A stretch of DNA of 64,000 nt, from contig CM036201.1 of NCBI GenBank assembly GCA_020631735.1, positions 72,931,253-72,995,252 of the forward strand. Reading direction: 5' to 3'. How positions within the stretch are numbered: the stretch's first letter is position 1; each line of letters opens with the position of its first letter. The notes under the pieces are model-generated. The model searched no databases. It was not told the DNA's origin and worked only from the letters and a program-made list of their open reading frames with translations. Positions 11,041 to 21,310 of the stretch are shown piece after piece. The position numbers and the translations under genes are program-made. The stretch comes from Saccharum officinarum (lineage: Eukaryota > Streptophyta > Magnoliopsida > Poales > Poaceae).

Positions 11041-11976
11041 AGGCTCTCGGCAATTTTTTTTTATTTTTTCTCCTAATTTTTTCCTGCAGCCTTGATATAG
11101 TACTAGGTGGCCATATTTGAAATTTGGTGTATTTTCCATGCATCTTGCTATATTTCGCGCATTTTCTTTATTTTCTTTATTTTTCCTGCAAGACGCACAT
11201 TTGAACTGCAGGTGCATGAAATAATGAATCTTAGTGATTCAAAAAATGATATTTATGCTTCCGAGGGTATTTCGACGCCGTATCTCAGGACAAACGCGGA
11301 AACTCGACCATCTCGTGCACGCGACATGGCGACCAAGTTGCGTGAGATTTGATTTAAAAATATATAAAATGTGAACGGAGTCGGAAAATCACGAAAATAG
11401 ACGGGAGGCCTTGACATCGCATGTAGAAGCTATAAAAAATTTGAACATGTTTGAAGCAAGTTATGACATAAGATGGTTGAAACCCTGAGATCTCCGCATG
11501 CGATATCTTGTTATCACATGTGGAGATCTAAGGGTTTCAACCATCTTGCGGCACAACTTGTTTCAAACATTTTCAAAAAAATTTTATAGCTTCTACATGC
11601 GATGTCAAGGTCTGCCGTCCATTTTCATGATTTTCCGACTCCATTCACATTTTATATATTTTTAAATCAAATCTCACGCAACTTGGTCGACATGTCGCGT
11701 GCACGAGATGGTCGAGTTTCCGCATTTGTCCCTAGATACGGCGTCGAAATACCCTCGGAAGAATGAATATAATTTTTTGAATCGCTGAGATTCATTATTT
11801 CATGCACCTGCAGTACAAATGTGCGTCTTGCGGAAAAAATCAAGAAAATGAAAAAAATACATGAAATATAGCAAGAGGGATGGAAAATACACCAAATTTC
11901 AAATTTTGGCTTATAGTGCTGTAGCAAGGCTGCACAAAAAAATTAGGACCAAAAATCCAAAAAAAATTTGCCGAGA
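11041..11976. repeat. near-perfect ~0.9-kb palindrome (inverted repeat without spacer)
   Basis: The left arm (11041-11508) and right arm (11509-11976) are reverse complements with only scattered differences. The centre lies at 11508/11509, inside GATATCTTGTTATC. Both arms give the same frame in opposite directions (for example HEIMNLSDSKN at about 11214-11246 plus and the matching block on the minus strand). A transcript across it would fold into a ~450-bp hairpin. Whether the frames matter is doubtful; fold-back structure is the more likely meaning. Confidence 0.85.
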
Positions 11977-12110
11977 GCCTTGGCTGAGGCTCTCGGCAAA
12001 GAAAATATTTTGCCGAGAGCCTAACAGCAGGCTCTCGGCAAAGATGATGGCGTAAGGGTGCCGTTTGTGGGGGTTGAGGCTTTGCCGAGATTTTTTGTTT
12101 ACCGAGAGTC

Positions 12111-12198
12111 GAGCGACACATACAAAGGGACGGAGGGTGTATGCACTTTGCTTGCTTCAGCAGCATGTGCAAGTGACTTGGGAGCTGTGCTTCGTTTT
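12111..12198. repeat. 88-bp segment inside the CACTA end, copy 1
   Basis: This stretch lacks subterminal motifs and matches 14018-14105 in direct orientation with one mismatch in 88 positions. It is wedged between CACTA subterminal repeats, which suggests capture of host sequence by the transposon. Confidence 0.85.
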
Positions 12199-12412
12199 TG
12201 CCGAGAGCCAATATTTGCCGAGCGTCGAGCTCTCGGCAAAACTTGGATTTGCCGAGAGCCAATCTTTGCCGAGCGCAGGCTCTCGGCAAAGGATTCTTTG
12301 TCGAGCGCCCGATATTTGGCGCTCGGGAAAGCATATGACGCTCGGCAAAGATACTGTTTCCGGTAGTGAGTAGGCACATCATGCATGGTAGCAGACATAC
12401 AAAGTTCCTTTA

Positions 12413-12656
12413 GGGTGTGTTCACTTCACGAAAAGTAGGTGAAAAGTTACTGTAGCATCTTTCGTTGTTATTTGGCAAAATTTGTCCAATCATGGACTAA
12501 CTAGGCTCAAAAGATTCGTCTCGACATTTACAGACAAACTATGCAATTAGTTATCTTTTTTACCTATATTTAATACTCCATGCATGCGTCGAAAGATTTG
12601 ATGTGATGGGTGGAAGACGAAATATTTTGGGTTGGGATGGGGAAGTGGACACACCC
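12413..12656. mobile_element. Tourist-like MITE, subfamily A
   Basis: A 244-bp element with inverted ends GGGTGTGTTCACTTC / GAAGTGGACACACCC, flanked on both sides by TTA, the target duplication typical of PIF/Harbinger. The core motif CTAGGCTCAAAAGATTCGTC recurs in many MITEs of this window. A sister copy lies at 57113-57355. Confidence 0.85.
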
Positions 12657-12659
12657 TTA

Positions 12660-13616
12660 GCTACACTTTCAAGTAGGTAAATTGAGTCACCTTCAGATCG
12701 AGCATGTTGGTACAGTTGTCAACCTTTTTCACACTGCATGCAACATTTCAGTATTCAATCAGACCAACCGTACTACCCCGTGTTCCTAATAAACCCTAAT
12801 TTGTTTCTTCATGCATGATGTAACTATATACTTCCTTTCTTCTCTTCTTATACACTCCTCATCAGTAGAGGATCCCTCTCCTGAGCAAGTAATCATGCAT
12901 ATATAGTAGGTACTTGTTAATTTGTAACATGTGTGAGCAACCATTTTTAAATTCCTTTGCTGAGTTCTTATATCTATGCTACTAGCTAGTTGATCTTTCA
13001 CCGGGATGTAATAATGATATCAGACAATCATAAGATAAGTGCAATATATATATCTGCAATGTTAATTACTACTTTGTAGTAAAACTTTTGTGCAAATGAC
13101 GGTTTTGTTTGTGTTTTTTTTGACAAGTATTTGTAGGCAAAAAGCTGGCAACTTGTAGTTGTAAGTGGGAAGCCATAGGTAGCCTAGGCCCTAGCAGCCT
13201 TGCTAGGCGCTCGGTGATGCCTGATGGTGATGGTGCCCGCGTGCATGAGCTGTGAGTCACTGCCTGTGGCCCTGACGCCCTGTGCCGAGCTGCCTGGGGG
13301 CGTGCATGCCGGCTGGGTCCTGCGGCCTGGGGGTTGGACTTGGGGGGCCGACGACGACGTGGCCCTGCACTGCATGCTGCATAGCTTTTGCTGTTTTGCA
13401 CTCCCGCTTTCCACGATCGCAGCCATATCAGATTCCCCTGCCCCTTGCTCTAGAGTGTGCTGAATTTCTATCTTTGTTTTCGTTTCTCTGATAGAAACTA
13501 AATGTTGATCGATCTGTAAGTAGGATGTGTTTGAACTTTAAAATCTTAGTTAATACAATACTGATGTGCTACATCAAATAAAGTTGCATTGTGGCATCAA
13601 AGAGACGAAAGGGCTA
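12660..13616. other. unclassified spacer
   Basis: AT-rich sequence followed by a GC-richer stretch at 13140-13440 that opens overlapping short frames on both strands without any recognisable motif. I see no gene here. Confidence 0.5.
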
Positions 13617-13851
13617 CTCCCTCCGTCCTTAAATATTTGTCGCTTTCGCTTCCCGAGAAACAACTTTAACAAAATATATATTAAAAAATATTAATATTTA
13701 TAGTACATAATTGGTATCATTGGATAGATCTTTGAATCTAGTTTTTTGATAAATTTATTTAAAGATAAAAATATTACACGTATTTTCTACGAATTGTGTC
13801 AAACTTGTGACACGAAAACCGGAAACGACATTTAAATGAGGACAGAGGGAG
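13617..13851. mobile_element. Stowaway MITE (Tc1/mariner)
   Basis: A 235-bp AT-rich element with inverted ends CTCCCTCCGTCC / GGACAGAGGGAG and a TA dinucleotide on both flanks, the hallmark of Stowaway MITEs. Confidence 0.9.
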
Positions 13852-13858
13852 TAGATGC

Positions 13859-14016
13859 TTAGGGCAGCTCCAGTCCTAACATCAAACCGAGACTGACATA
13901 GGTCAGTTGAAAATCGATTTTGGAGATGGTTCGGTCCTCCTAGTGCAAGCATCGGTTAATGGGGTCCATGAAACAATGAAAAAGTACTATTCTATACTCC
14001 CTCACAAACACGTTTC
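13859..14016. mobile_element. fragment of a Harbinger-like non-autonomous element
   Basis: It starts TTAGGGCAGCTCCAGTC and contains GCATCGGTTAATGGGGTCC, both resembling the left end of the larger element at 34028-35283. The right end is missing; it meets the 88-bp repeat at 14018. Confidence 0.45.
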
Positions 14017-14017
14017 C

Positions 14018-14105
14018 GAGCGACACATACAAAGGGACGGAGGGTGTATGCACTTTCCTTGCTTCAGCAGCATGTGCAAGTGACTTGGGAGCTGTGCTTC
14101 GTTTT
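14018..14105. repeat. 88-bp segment, copy 2 (possible donor of the CACTA-borne copy)
   Basis: Matches 12111-12198 with one mismatch. Here the segment continues into sequence without CACTA motifs, including an 8-bp inverted repeat GCTTTCAC...GTGAAAGC at about 14105-14140, so this locus could be the source of the captured fragment. Confidence 0.8.
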
Positions 14106-14576
14106 GCTTTCACAAGGAGATGCAGCGGCAGCCGTGAAAGCACTGCTTTATTAAGGACAGCGGAACGGGCCAAAACTTCTGCTATGCTGCAATTTCCTTT
14201 TTGTCTCATAGAAATGTTGATCTGTATCTATGTTGGATGTGTTTGAACTTTAAACTCTTATTAGTACTGGCGCTACATCAAAGGGAAGGGCTAACGATAT
14301 GTAAGTTAATCTTCTCTGCTAGACAGCTAGTACTGCACGTAGACAGCTAGTAAAAAGATCACTAATTATTGTTGGGGTATAAGATATATAAACCCTACAG
14401 TACAAATTAACGTGGCTGACATACCTAGCTTCCAGTCGTTTTCAATTAGTATCTTGCTTTGCTTGACGGCCTGATGAGAGGCAGTAGTAGCAGTAGCACA
14501 AAAATTAAAACTGCTCGAGATCTTGTGCGCATCTCCCATCCATCCAGACACTGAATGCAATTAGTCTTTGCTCGAA

Positions 14577-14812
14577 ATTAAAGGGCATTCTGAAACAGTT
14601 TGTAGCATTTCGTTTGTATTTGTGAATTTTTATCAAATATTGACTAATTAGACTCAAAAGATTCGTCTCGCAAAGTACAACTAAACTGTGCAATTAGTTT
14701 TTGATTTCATCTACATTTAGTACTCCATGCTTGTGCCGGCATTTTGATGTGATGAAAAATCTTTTTTTGCATAGTAGAATTTGGGAAGAAATTTAGGATC
14801 TAAACAGCCCCT
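14577..14812. mobile_element. Tourist-like MITE remnant
   Basis: Carries the shared core ACTAATTAGACTCAAAAG and TTCGTCTCGCAAAGTAC and ends near ATCTAAACAGCCCC. The left terminus is worn and no clean target duplication can be assigned. Confidence 0.6.
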
Positions 14813-15042
14813 TGCTTTCCCCTCTTGGCTTGACGGCCTGAGGCAGTAGCAGACAAGCTAGCAGTAGCACAGAAACTGCTGCAGATCTTATGCGCATCTC
14901 CATCAAGACACTGCACTAGTATGATGAAACAGGATTAGCGGACCAGTGCAGCAGTACTTGGTTTTCTGTGCATCTCTTGCTGTGTTTTGCTTCACAGTTT
15001 AGACTGTCCGCACTGCTGTACGTTAAACTCTCCGGTAAAGCA

Positions 15043-15238
15043 GGCCTCGTTTAGATGCACCTCAAAAGTTAAATTTTTTTCACTCTATCCATCACATCAA
15101 TCTTTAGATCCATGCATGAAGTAGTAAATGTAGATAAAAAAATAACTAATTACACAGTTTAGTTGAAAATCACGAGATGAATCTTTTGAGCCTAGTTACA
15201 ATATTTAACAAATAAGATGAAAGTGGTACTATTCATCG
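15043..15238. mobile_element. Tourist-like MITE remnant, inverted relative to its neighbour
   Basis: Left end GGCCTCGTTTAGATGC; the internal core AACTAATTACACAGTTTAG and GATGAATCTTTTGAGCC is the reverse complement of the family core. The right end is truncated at about 15238. Confidence 0.6.
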
Positions 15239-16197
15239 GTATGCATGGGCATGCTGCAAGCAGTATATGCATGCAGCCGCAAGACCTTTACAGTGCAGCA
15301 TCATCTCGCTAGCTAGCACAAGCAGGCGATGCAAAAGCATTGCGTGCGTGTACGGCCGGTGCACGGTGGCATCTCTTGCTTCTAGCGATCGAGCTCCAAC
15401 GCACATGGCCGCCTGCCGGCACGGGAGGCGATCAAGATGATGATGGTCGGTCCATGGCATTGGCAATCTGACCGCCTGGACGAGGCGGAGCCTGGTGCAT
15501 GGATGAGTGATGACTCATGTCGACGACGCGCACTGGCCGTCGCACGTGAGTCGACGAATCATCTCCGATTTCTGAAAGCGACACCCTTCAGCTTTGTTCT
15601 CTCACACAAATAACTCAATTATCATCAGCTGTTAGAACGGTATATTCTCTCAGACCTCGCTCTTCCCACATTTGCAAGCTATTACGGCTGCAGGAAGGAT
15701 TTTTAGTTACTATGGCAAATAAATGCAGACTGCTTGTAACAATATTTTCAGTAAAAGATGCTAGAATGCTTACATTTCTACGGACAGTGACTTCTGTTTC
15801 CTAAGATTCTGAACATATTTGCCACACACTCCGGGGAAACCAATACTCCCCACCAAAAAGAAAGAACAAGGACAATGTGTAACCAGATTCTTACCATTCT
15901 ACGTACAAACCAATTTTGCAGGGTTGATTTCCCTGCAGGAACAATAATGTCAAGGTCGATGAGTTCTTTGTTTTTTTTTTCAGGCAAGTAGTGCTAGCAC
16001 AGGTATCCGCATGTCATTTGGATTTGCACATAACTCATCTAATTACTCCACCTCGAAGTCACTTGTGTTTAAAGGGCATATGCATTTACTTTTCTAAATT
16101 TTGAAATAAATATTTAGAACCTTAAACGAATTCAAATGAAAAATGCTTCAACTAGAGAGTTGTAGGTGCAACGAAGCATGCATACATGAACGTGAAC
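15239..16197. other. unclassified spacer
   Basis: Mixed-composition sequence without long frames, transposon ends or RNA gene signatures. Nothing further can be supported. Confidence 0.5.
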
Positions 16198-16758
16198 GCA
16201 TTGGCTAGTTGATTTTTTCTCGAACGTTCTCTGTGCACGGATCTCATTAAACAGAAATAGATTGTTTAAACAGAAATACACCAAATGCCTCGGTAATCCA
16301 TTGATTACCAGGACACTACAGCCCACCAGCAGCACGTGGATGGTATTACATGGTTAACAGATAAGGCGCGACTAACAAAGTAACAGAGGAACTAGGCACG
16401 CGCAAATAAGGACTGCAGGCGCCTGTAGCCCGCCAAGGCCCACTCATCGGCATCCTCCCAAATCAAGGTCACCAGAGCGGCGGCGTTGGTCCGAACCTGA
16501 TCAAAGGTGCGCGAGTTCCTCTCTTTCCACAGATGCCAACCCACCAAGAAGAAGAGAGAGTCGAAACCCTTCCTCCGCTGATTGTCAACAAGTTTCCGGT
16601 TGCGCAGCCACCATTCCATGACATCTTCTTCCAGCACTTGGATGATGCCGAGGAGGTGGACCTTGGCCAGGACGAAGCTCCAGACCTCCCTACTGTAAAC
16701 ACAGCCCAAGATGATGTGGTCCATCGTCTCGGGCATCTGGTCGCATTGGCTAGTTGAT
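16198..16758 (-). mobile_element. 5'-truncated LINE with 16-bp target-site duplication
   Basis: The insert at 16214-16742 is flanked by perfect copies of GCATTGGCTAGTTGAT at 16198-16213 and 16743-16758. On the minus strand it encodes a reverse-transcriptase zinc-binding region (MPETMDHIILGCVYSREVW, LWKERNSRTFDQ), the typical C-terminus of plant L1-type ORF2. It ends in a short A-run directly against the duplication. Target duplication, poly(A) and 5' truncation together are the signature of target-primed reverse transcription. The insert lies exactly at the stop codon of the F-box gene. Confidence 0.88.
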
Positions 16759-17580
16759 ATTCTCTTCTTCCTCAGGGTCAGGGAGCATCCTCGGAAAGCA
16801 CCTTGGGCAAAGGCATCGGTCCAGTGTCCTCGGCAAATCGATAAATTTGAACCTCCTGTGCCATCTGCATGAGAGTATTGTCGCATCTGTGGTGCACTCG
16901 CCAGCGTCGAGGAGCTCGAGACGAGGGCAGTGTTTGATAAGCCCGAGCAGCGTGGCCTTTGAGACATGGCCGTATCCTAGCTCAATCCACTCCAGCATTG
17001 GGAGCTTGGTGATCACCCTATCCAAGTACTCCTCCGGCAGGCACCAAGTCAGCGTCACGAGGCTCCTCAGAGACGGCACCCTGCATGCATGGTCACCGTG
17101 ACATAGGCGAAAGAGGAACACGCCGGGGAAGAGGATTATTGGCACCAGCAAAGCTAGTAGCTAGTATGTCTAGGGATGAGACGGTCGATGAATAATCTGA
17201 TCTGATCGAGACTGCAGATCGTACCTGTCGGCGAGGTAGGCCAGCAAGTCGGGTTCTGCGACGCCGTGGAAGGACTCGCATAGGCCGGCGCAACGGTCCA
17301 CGGCAGCCTGCCCCATTGCCAGCCGTACGAGCCAGGCTTGTTCGTTGATGACATCGCTCTTGTCAAAGTGGAGGTCGATGTGCCGCCACAGCGTCGGCTC
17401 GTCGACCGTGGCGCACCGCCACTCGGCGCACACCAGTCCCACGCCGCCTAGGATGTCAGCGTGTCGGAGCTGGCCCAAGATCTCCAACACCACGTCGCGG
17501 GGCAGCGCCGCCCAGTCTCGCGGGGATTGTGATGGGGTCACCACCTCTTGTTCTTCCATCCTACTCGCGCACAGATCCAA
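16750..17580 (-). CDS. F-box/LRR-repeat protein (FBL23/SKIP19-like)
   Basis: Two exons on the minus strand, complement(join(16750..17080,17225..17580)), give 228 residues. The 144-nt intron has GT/AG ends and keeps the frame through ADR/VPSLRSL. Residues ~21-60 form the F-box (RDWAALPRDVVLEILGQLRH, then GLVCAEWRCATVDEPTLWRH). The second exon has leucine-rich repeats (KLPMLEWIELGYGHVSKATL, HCPRLELLDAGEC). F-box proteins of this family link substrates to SKP1-CUL1 ubiquitin ligases; the substrate is unknown. An in-frame Met at 17559 is an alternative start. The protein seems short for the family. The LINE sits at the stop codon but leaves the frame intact. Confidence 0.75.
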
Positions 17581-17671
17581 GAGCGATAATGATATAAGTC
17601 GGCCGTCCGACCCACGACTTCACCTCCGGACATGGCTTGCGCTCCTCCACTCGCTCATGATTCCCCGTCCA

Positions 17672-17735
17672 GGCTTATCCTCATCCACTACGTCGCTCAG
17701 CCCGGCTTATCCTCATCCACTACGTCGCTCAGCCC
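17672..17735. repeat. perfect 32-bp tandem duplication
   Basis: Two identical adjoining 32-bp units (17672-17703 and 17704-17735), each containing ATCCTCATCCACTACGTCGC. They lie 92 bp upstream of the F-box start and may be in its promoter or 5' leader. Confidence 0.9.
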
Positions 17736-18104
17736 GCTCCATGCTTTCGTCCCCACTCGGGTAGCAACAAGACGCTCACCGGCGCCGCCCCCGCCAGAGC
17801 CGCGTGCCTCCTGCCCGAGCCGTGCGCCCCCGCTCGCGGTAGTATCGAGCCGCTCATCGGTGTACCCCTCCCAAGCCGCTCCTTCCCCAACCCCGGCGTC
17901 CTCCTCCGTGGCGGCTCTTTCCCGCACCCCGGTGTCCTCCTCCCCTACCCCAGCGGCGCCGCTCCCCCCGCCCCACACTAGCGTCCTCCCCCACAAGCAG
18001 CTCCCGACGCCTGCAGATCTGGCGGCCATGGCGCTCCCCGCGCCAGGCTCTTCTTCTCCACTCCCCCACCCCCCGCGCCAGGCTCTTCTTCTCCCTCCCT
18101 CCTA
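17736..18104. other. GC-rich, Pro/Ser-coding-like stretch upstream of the F-box gene
   Basis: Open on the plus strand (17632-18105) and partly on the minus strand, but the products are low-complexity Pro/Ser/Ala without motifs. I do not call a gene. Confidence 0.5.
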
Positions 18105-18560
18105 ATGTTTCAATTGTATCTTTTAGTTGTTTCAGAGGCTTCAGAGGTATGTTTCAGTTGAATAATATGGTTGTTGCAAAAGTAGATCGGGGATGTTGCA
18201 CTTTGTTGACATGTTGCAAGTGTTTCAAGTGATTGTTGCAAGCACTTTGCTCAAAATGTTTCAGTTGTTTCTAGACATGTTGCAATCGTTCTGATCTGAA
18301 TGTTTCATATGCTTCGCACAAATGTTGCAATAATACTTTCGAAATGTTTCAATTGCTTCAGTCTCATGTTGCGGCAGTTGTTCCAATGTTGTTGCATTGT
18401 TTTTATTCGAGCGTTGTTTCATATGCTTCACACCAATGTTGCGATAATATGTTCCAAATGTTTCAACTCCTTCAACCTAATGTTTCAGCCGTTGTTCCGT
18501 GTTGTTGCAAGTGTTCTATTTGAGTTGTTTATGTTGTTCGGTCTAGAAAGGGCAAGCCGG
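18105..18560. repeat. degenerate TGTTTCA / TTGCAA minisatellite-like tract
   Basis: Short motifs (ATGTTTCA, TGTTGCAA, CTTCA) recur irregularly, and the phrase CATATGCTTC-CACAAATGTTGC recurs at about 18300 and 18420. It is bounded by GC-rich sequence on both sides. The tract at 32160-32900 has a similar style in the opposite orientation, so both may belong to one non-autonomous transposon family. No terminal repeats could be assigned. Confidence 0.5.
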
Positions 18561-19009
18561 GCGGACAGGGGGCGCGTCGCTCGCTAGGGTCCTAGCGGAC
18601 GGAGGTGCTGGGGGCCGGCGGACGCGGGTGCTGCGGCCAGGGGTGCTGGGACGCGCTCGTCGCGCGGGTGCTGCGGTCGGGTGGCGCTGGGGCGCGCTCG
18701 TCGCGCGTGGGGCGAACGTGGCAGGCTGTGGGGCGCGCTTCGGACTGAGCTGGGGGCGCTGGGTCGTGTGCGCGGGTCGGGGGTCAGGAAGCGGATGCGG
18801 GTTGAGCGGTTTGAGGGGCGTCCGGATGCCCGTGTTGCGCCGGACGTCCGGGCGCTAGATCTACTGATCCAAGAGAGAGAGGAGCCTTGCTGGGGCCGCG
18901 CGCCGCCCCGATCTTGTTCGAGGAGGCAACTTATACGGTGCTGGTAGGTAGACCTGAGATTGGATGAACACGGGATTCAACGCAGAGTCCAACTAAAATA
19001 ATATCCTAT
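18561..19009. other. GC-rich sequence of unknown origin
   Basis: Rich in GGGCGC-type words up to ~18900 with open frames on the plus strand (18628-18947) but no domain. It may be the tail of the element containing the preceding minisatellite. Confidence 0.4.
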
Positions 19010-19017
19010 TCATTCAA

Positions 19018-19203
19018 GATTTTTTTATTTTTAACACTTTTTAAAAACTATTTTTAATTTTAGCACCGAATTTTTTTTTATATCTAACACTTTTGGCCGC
19101 TCTCCACGCGAGGGAGCGGCATTTCAACTTTGCCGCTCCCCACGTGGAGGTGCGGCAACGCTGCTGAGGTGGCAGTGGCGAAAAGGAGGCAGGGGGCTGC
19201 CAC
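19018..19203 (+). repeat. left terminal inverted repeat of the MULE
   Basis: Matches the reverse complement of 24476-24671 at most positions, starting GATTTTTTTATTTTTAACAC. The repeat contains its own small inverted motifs around GAGCGGC, so each TIR could fold on itself. Confidence 0.85.
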
Positions 19204-19404
19204 TCCTCAGGGGGGAGCGGCAAGCCCCGTGCCCGTTTTTCGCCACTGCCAGCTCAGCATCATTGCCGCTCCTCAGATCAAGGAGCGGCAAACGCAGGAC
19301 GCCTTTTATTCTCTTCTCCTCTTGAGCTGTGGTCATTCATTATTTCGGCGCCGCCCCCCTCCCGGTCATCACACAAGTTATTTTCTTGTTTAGTTGTAGT
19401 TCAA

Positions 19405-20091
19405 ATGTCGGGCGGAAGTTCGTCGAGCAGAGGTAGAGGAAAGGGAGTGAGGAAGGGGCATCCGATTGTGTGGGAGGGTTCTCTGGGTCCTGATTCTTTT
19501 GAGGAACCTATAGAACAATTTCCTTTGGAGAGCAAGAGTGACTTCACCCGCGAGAGACCTCTTAGATCATACGACAACCGCACGAAAGATTGGCCAAAAT
19601 GTTGCCACGGTGAGGATTGCGTCGTGCAAATGTACAACGACTGTGACGGTGGAGGCCGTCGTTTCTTCATATGCCCGTGAGGATTTGTATTTCTTTTTAA
19701 CTCTCATTTTTCCATATTTGCATTTGGTTTGTAGAAGTACTTATTGGTAGATGCGTTTTCAGGATTCAAGCTGCCCAGATAACTGTGGGTTTACTCGATG
19801 GTCGATCCTCCTCCTATCTATCCCCATCAACAATACATCACATATCTACCGGGACACATCTTTGATCTAGAGTATGACCCTAGAAGTGGTAACAGGGACA
19901 TGTCGGAGGACGACAGCATCAACGATGCAGAGGAGCCACTATGCAACAATCCATACTGTCAGTGCCCATACTATAAGAAGCACGGGCCTCCTTCTCCGCC
20001 GCCACCGCCACCGCCACCGCCACCGCCGACGTCAATGAGGTGTTACTATAGGGAAGGCGCAACTCAGTTCAATATGTGGTACCATTATTAG
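19405..20091 (+). pseudogene. GRF-type zinc finger companion gene of the MULE
   Basis: Exon 1 (from MSGGSSSSRGRGKG at 19405) carries CCHGEDCVVQMYND and GGRRFFIC, a GRF-type zinc finger. A donor GTGAGG at about 19677 and an acceptor near 19763 join it to SSCPDNCGFTRW. A one-base deletion at about 19800 then shifts the frame into VDPPPIYPHQQYI. The C-terminus is acidic, then proline-rich (encoded by a CCG/CCA repeat at 19997-20030), and ends at 20091. Accessory genes of this type occur in grass MULEs; the molecular role is unknown. The frameshift makes it a probable pseudogene. Confidence 0.65.
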
Positions 20092-20980
20092 GCATGCTAG
20101 GTTTAGTTTGCAACATGCCATTGTTTAGTTCGTTAATATCAGTGTTTGAGTTTGAACTATGTTTATGTTGGAGCAAGTGGTAGTGGAACTGTTGAACCTT
20201 GTAATAAGTGTGTACTATGTGCCTACTGTTCCCTCGATCGTGCAAGTATTTTATTTCCAACATGTGACTTTCCAACATGTCCTAGTATTATAAAGAAGTA
20301 CATGTGGTCGAGGTTACCGATCAAAACATGGAGTAGCAGAAAACACAGCCCCTAGCCAGGGAGCGGCAACCATAAAACAGTGTTAAACATCGTCGAACAC
20401 TCCAGTGAGCTTAAAAAGTAGAATGTAAGCACATTACAAGTTGCACATTACAAGTTCACTGGAACACATAAAACATCATATTACAAGCTCAAATCCATTA
20501 GTTCCAAATACATGTAGTTGCAAATTATTTTGACACACTGCTAGGACACATAAGTTCAACAAATGACTTGGATACATAAATGGTGACATAGAGTGCAACA
20601 AAGGGTCTCCAACTTCATCCTTCCATGAAAATGACCAAGTCAACCTGCAGTATATATGACATTGGTAACTAACACATAGATACTTTTTTTATCGTTGAAA
20701 TGTTATCCTTATATAATTGCTATGCTTACATGCACTCTATGTCCCAAGAGTGTAAGGCTCTCTCGGCCACCTCCGTCTCTTCGGATTGGTAGGCACCACG
20801 TTGGGGGTGTAGCCAACCTCCGTGTGGTCCCGATGACTGTGCTGCCGTCCTTGGCCCCGCGCATGGCTCGTCCCCTGCACATAGGTCGGCCCCTGCTCAG
20901 ATAAAAGACAAATCGGTGTTAGACTGTGGCATTCTTACATAACATGAGCTAGACAAATAAGAAAATTTGCTTATTTAGTT
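20092..20980. other. MULE interior, no gene recognised
   Basis: Sequence between the convergent plus- and minus-strand genes of the MULE. It is AT-rich, holds only short shadow frames, and presumably contains the 3' ends of both genes. Confidence 0.5.
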
Positions 20981-20984
20981 TTAC

Positions 20985-21310
20985 CTGTTCGTCTCCTTGG
21001 GTTCCCAACGGGACATCATAGAGCTACGACATGCCAATCTCCTGGTGCTAGGAAGGGTCCACCGGGGTGTGCTGGTACGGGCTGGGCTAGGACGGGGCGT
21101 GCTGGTACGGGGTGTGCTGGTACGGGCTGTGCTGATAGGGGCTTTGCTAGAAAGGTACGTGCTGAAAGTTGCCCTGCTAGAAAGGACCGAGGTGGATAGA
21201 GCCCTGCGGGTACGGACCTGGCTGGGAGAAACCCTGCTGGAAGAAGCCCTGCTGGAAAGGACCAAGGTGGGAAGGGCCCTGCTACGTAGGGTGCCTGTGC
21301 TGGGGTATGC
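20985..21310 (-). repeat. degenerate short tandem repeats coding a Gln/Pro-rich tail
   Basis: Fifteen-base-like units (variants of GGTACGGGCTGTGCT and GAAGGGCCCTGCT) recur about 15 times. In one minus-strand frame they read as G-P-F/Y-x-Q-G/H units with stops interspersed. They look like the decayed repeat tail of the minus-strand MULE gene. Confidence 0.6.

Larger units (their letters stand above)
10868..12368. mobile_element. CACTA (En/Spm)-type element end with subterminal repeats
   Basis: The right end at 12368 reads, on the minus strand, CACTACCGGAAACAG, the classic CACTA terminus. Many inverted copies of a 13-bp subterminal motif (GGCTCTCGGCAAA / TTTGCCGAGAGCC) lie at 10875-11060 and 11965-12350, as expected for transposase-binding repeats. 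No matching CACTA start is visible on the left, where the gypsy LTR ends at 10765. No transposase is present, so this is a non-autonomous or truncated element. Confidence 0.7.
13493..14925. repeat. local diverged duplications
   Basis: Two pairs of direct repeats are visible. 13493-13615 resembles 14213-14295, sharing GGATGTGTTTGAACTTTAAA and CTACATCAAA. 14450-14570 resembles 14809-14925, sharing CTTGACGGCCTGA and GCAGTAGCAC. MITEs have inserted between and into the copies. No coding capacity is apparent. Confidence 0.6.

Noticed and set aside
11107..11927. duplicated small protein gene (frames at 11107-11352 plus and 11667-11927 minus)
   Set aside because: The frames are mirror images caused by the palindrome and lie in a non-autonomous transposon; no start context or family.
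14105..14140. microRNA precursor hairpin (GCTTTCAC...GTGAAAGC)
   Set aside because: The stem is only 8 bp, too short for a plant miRNA precursor.
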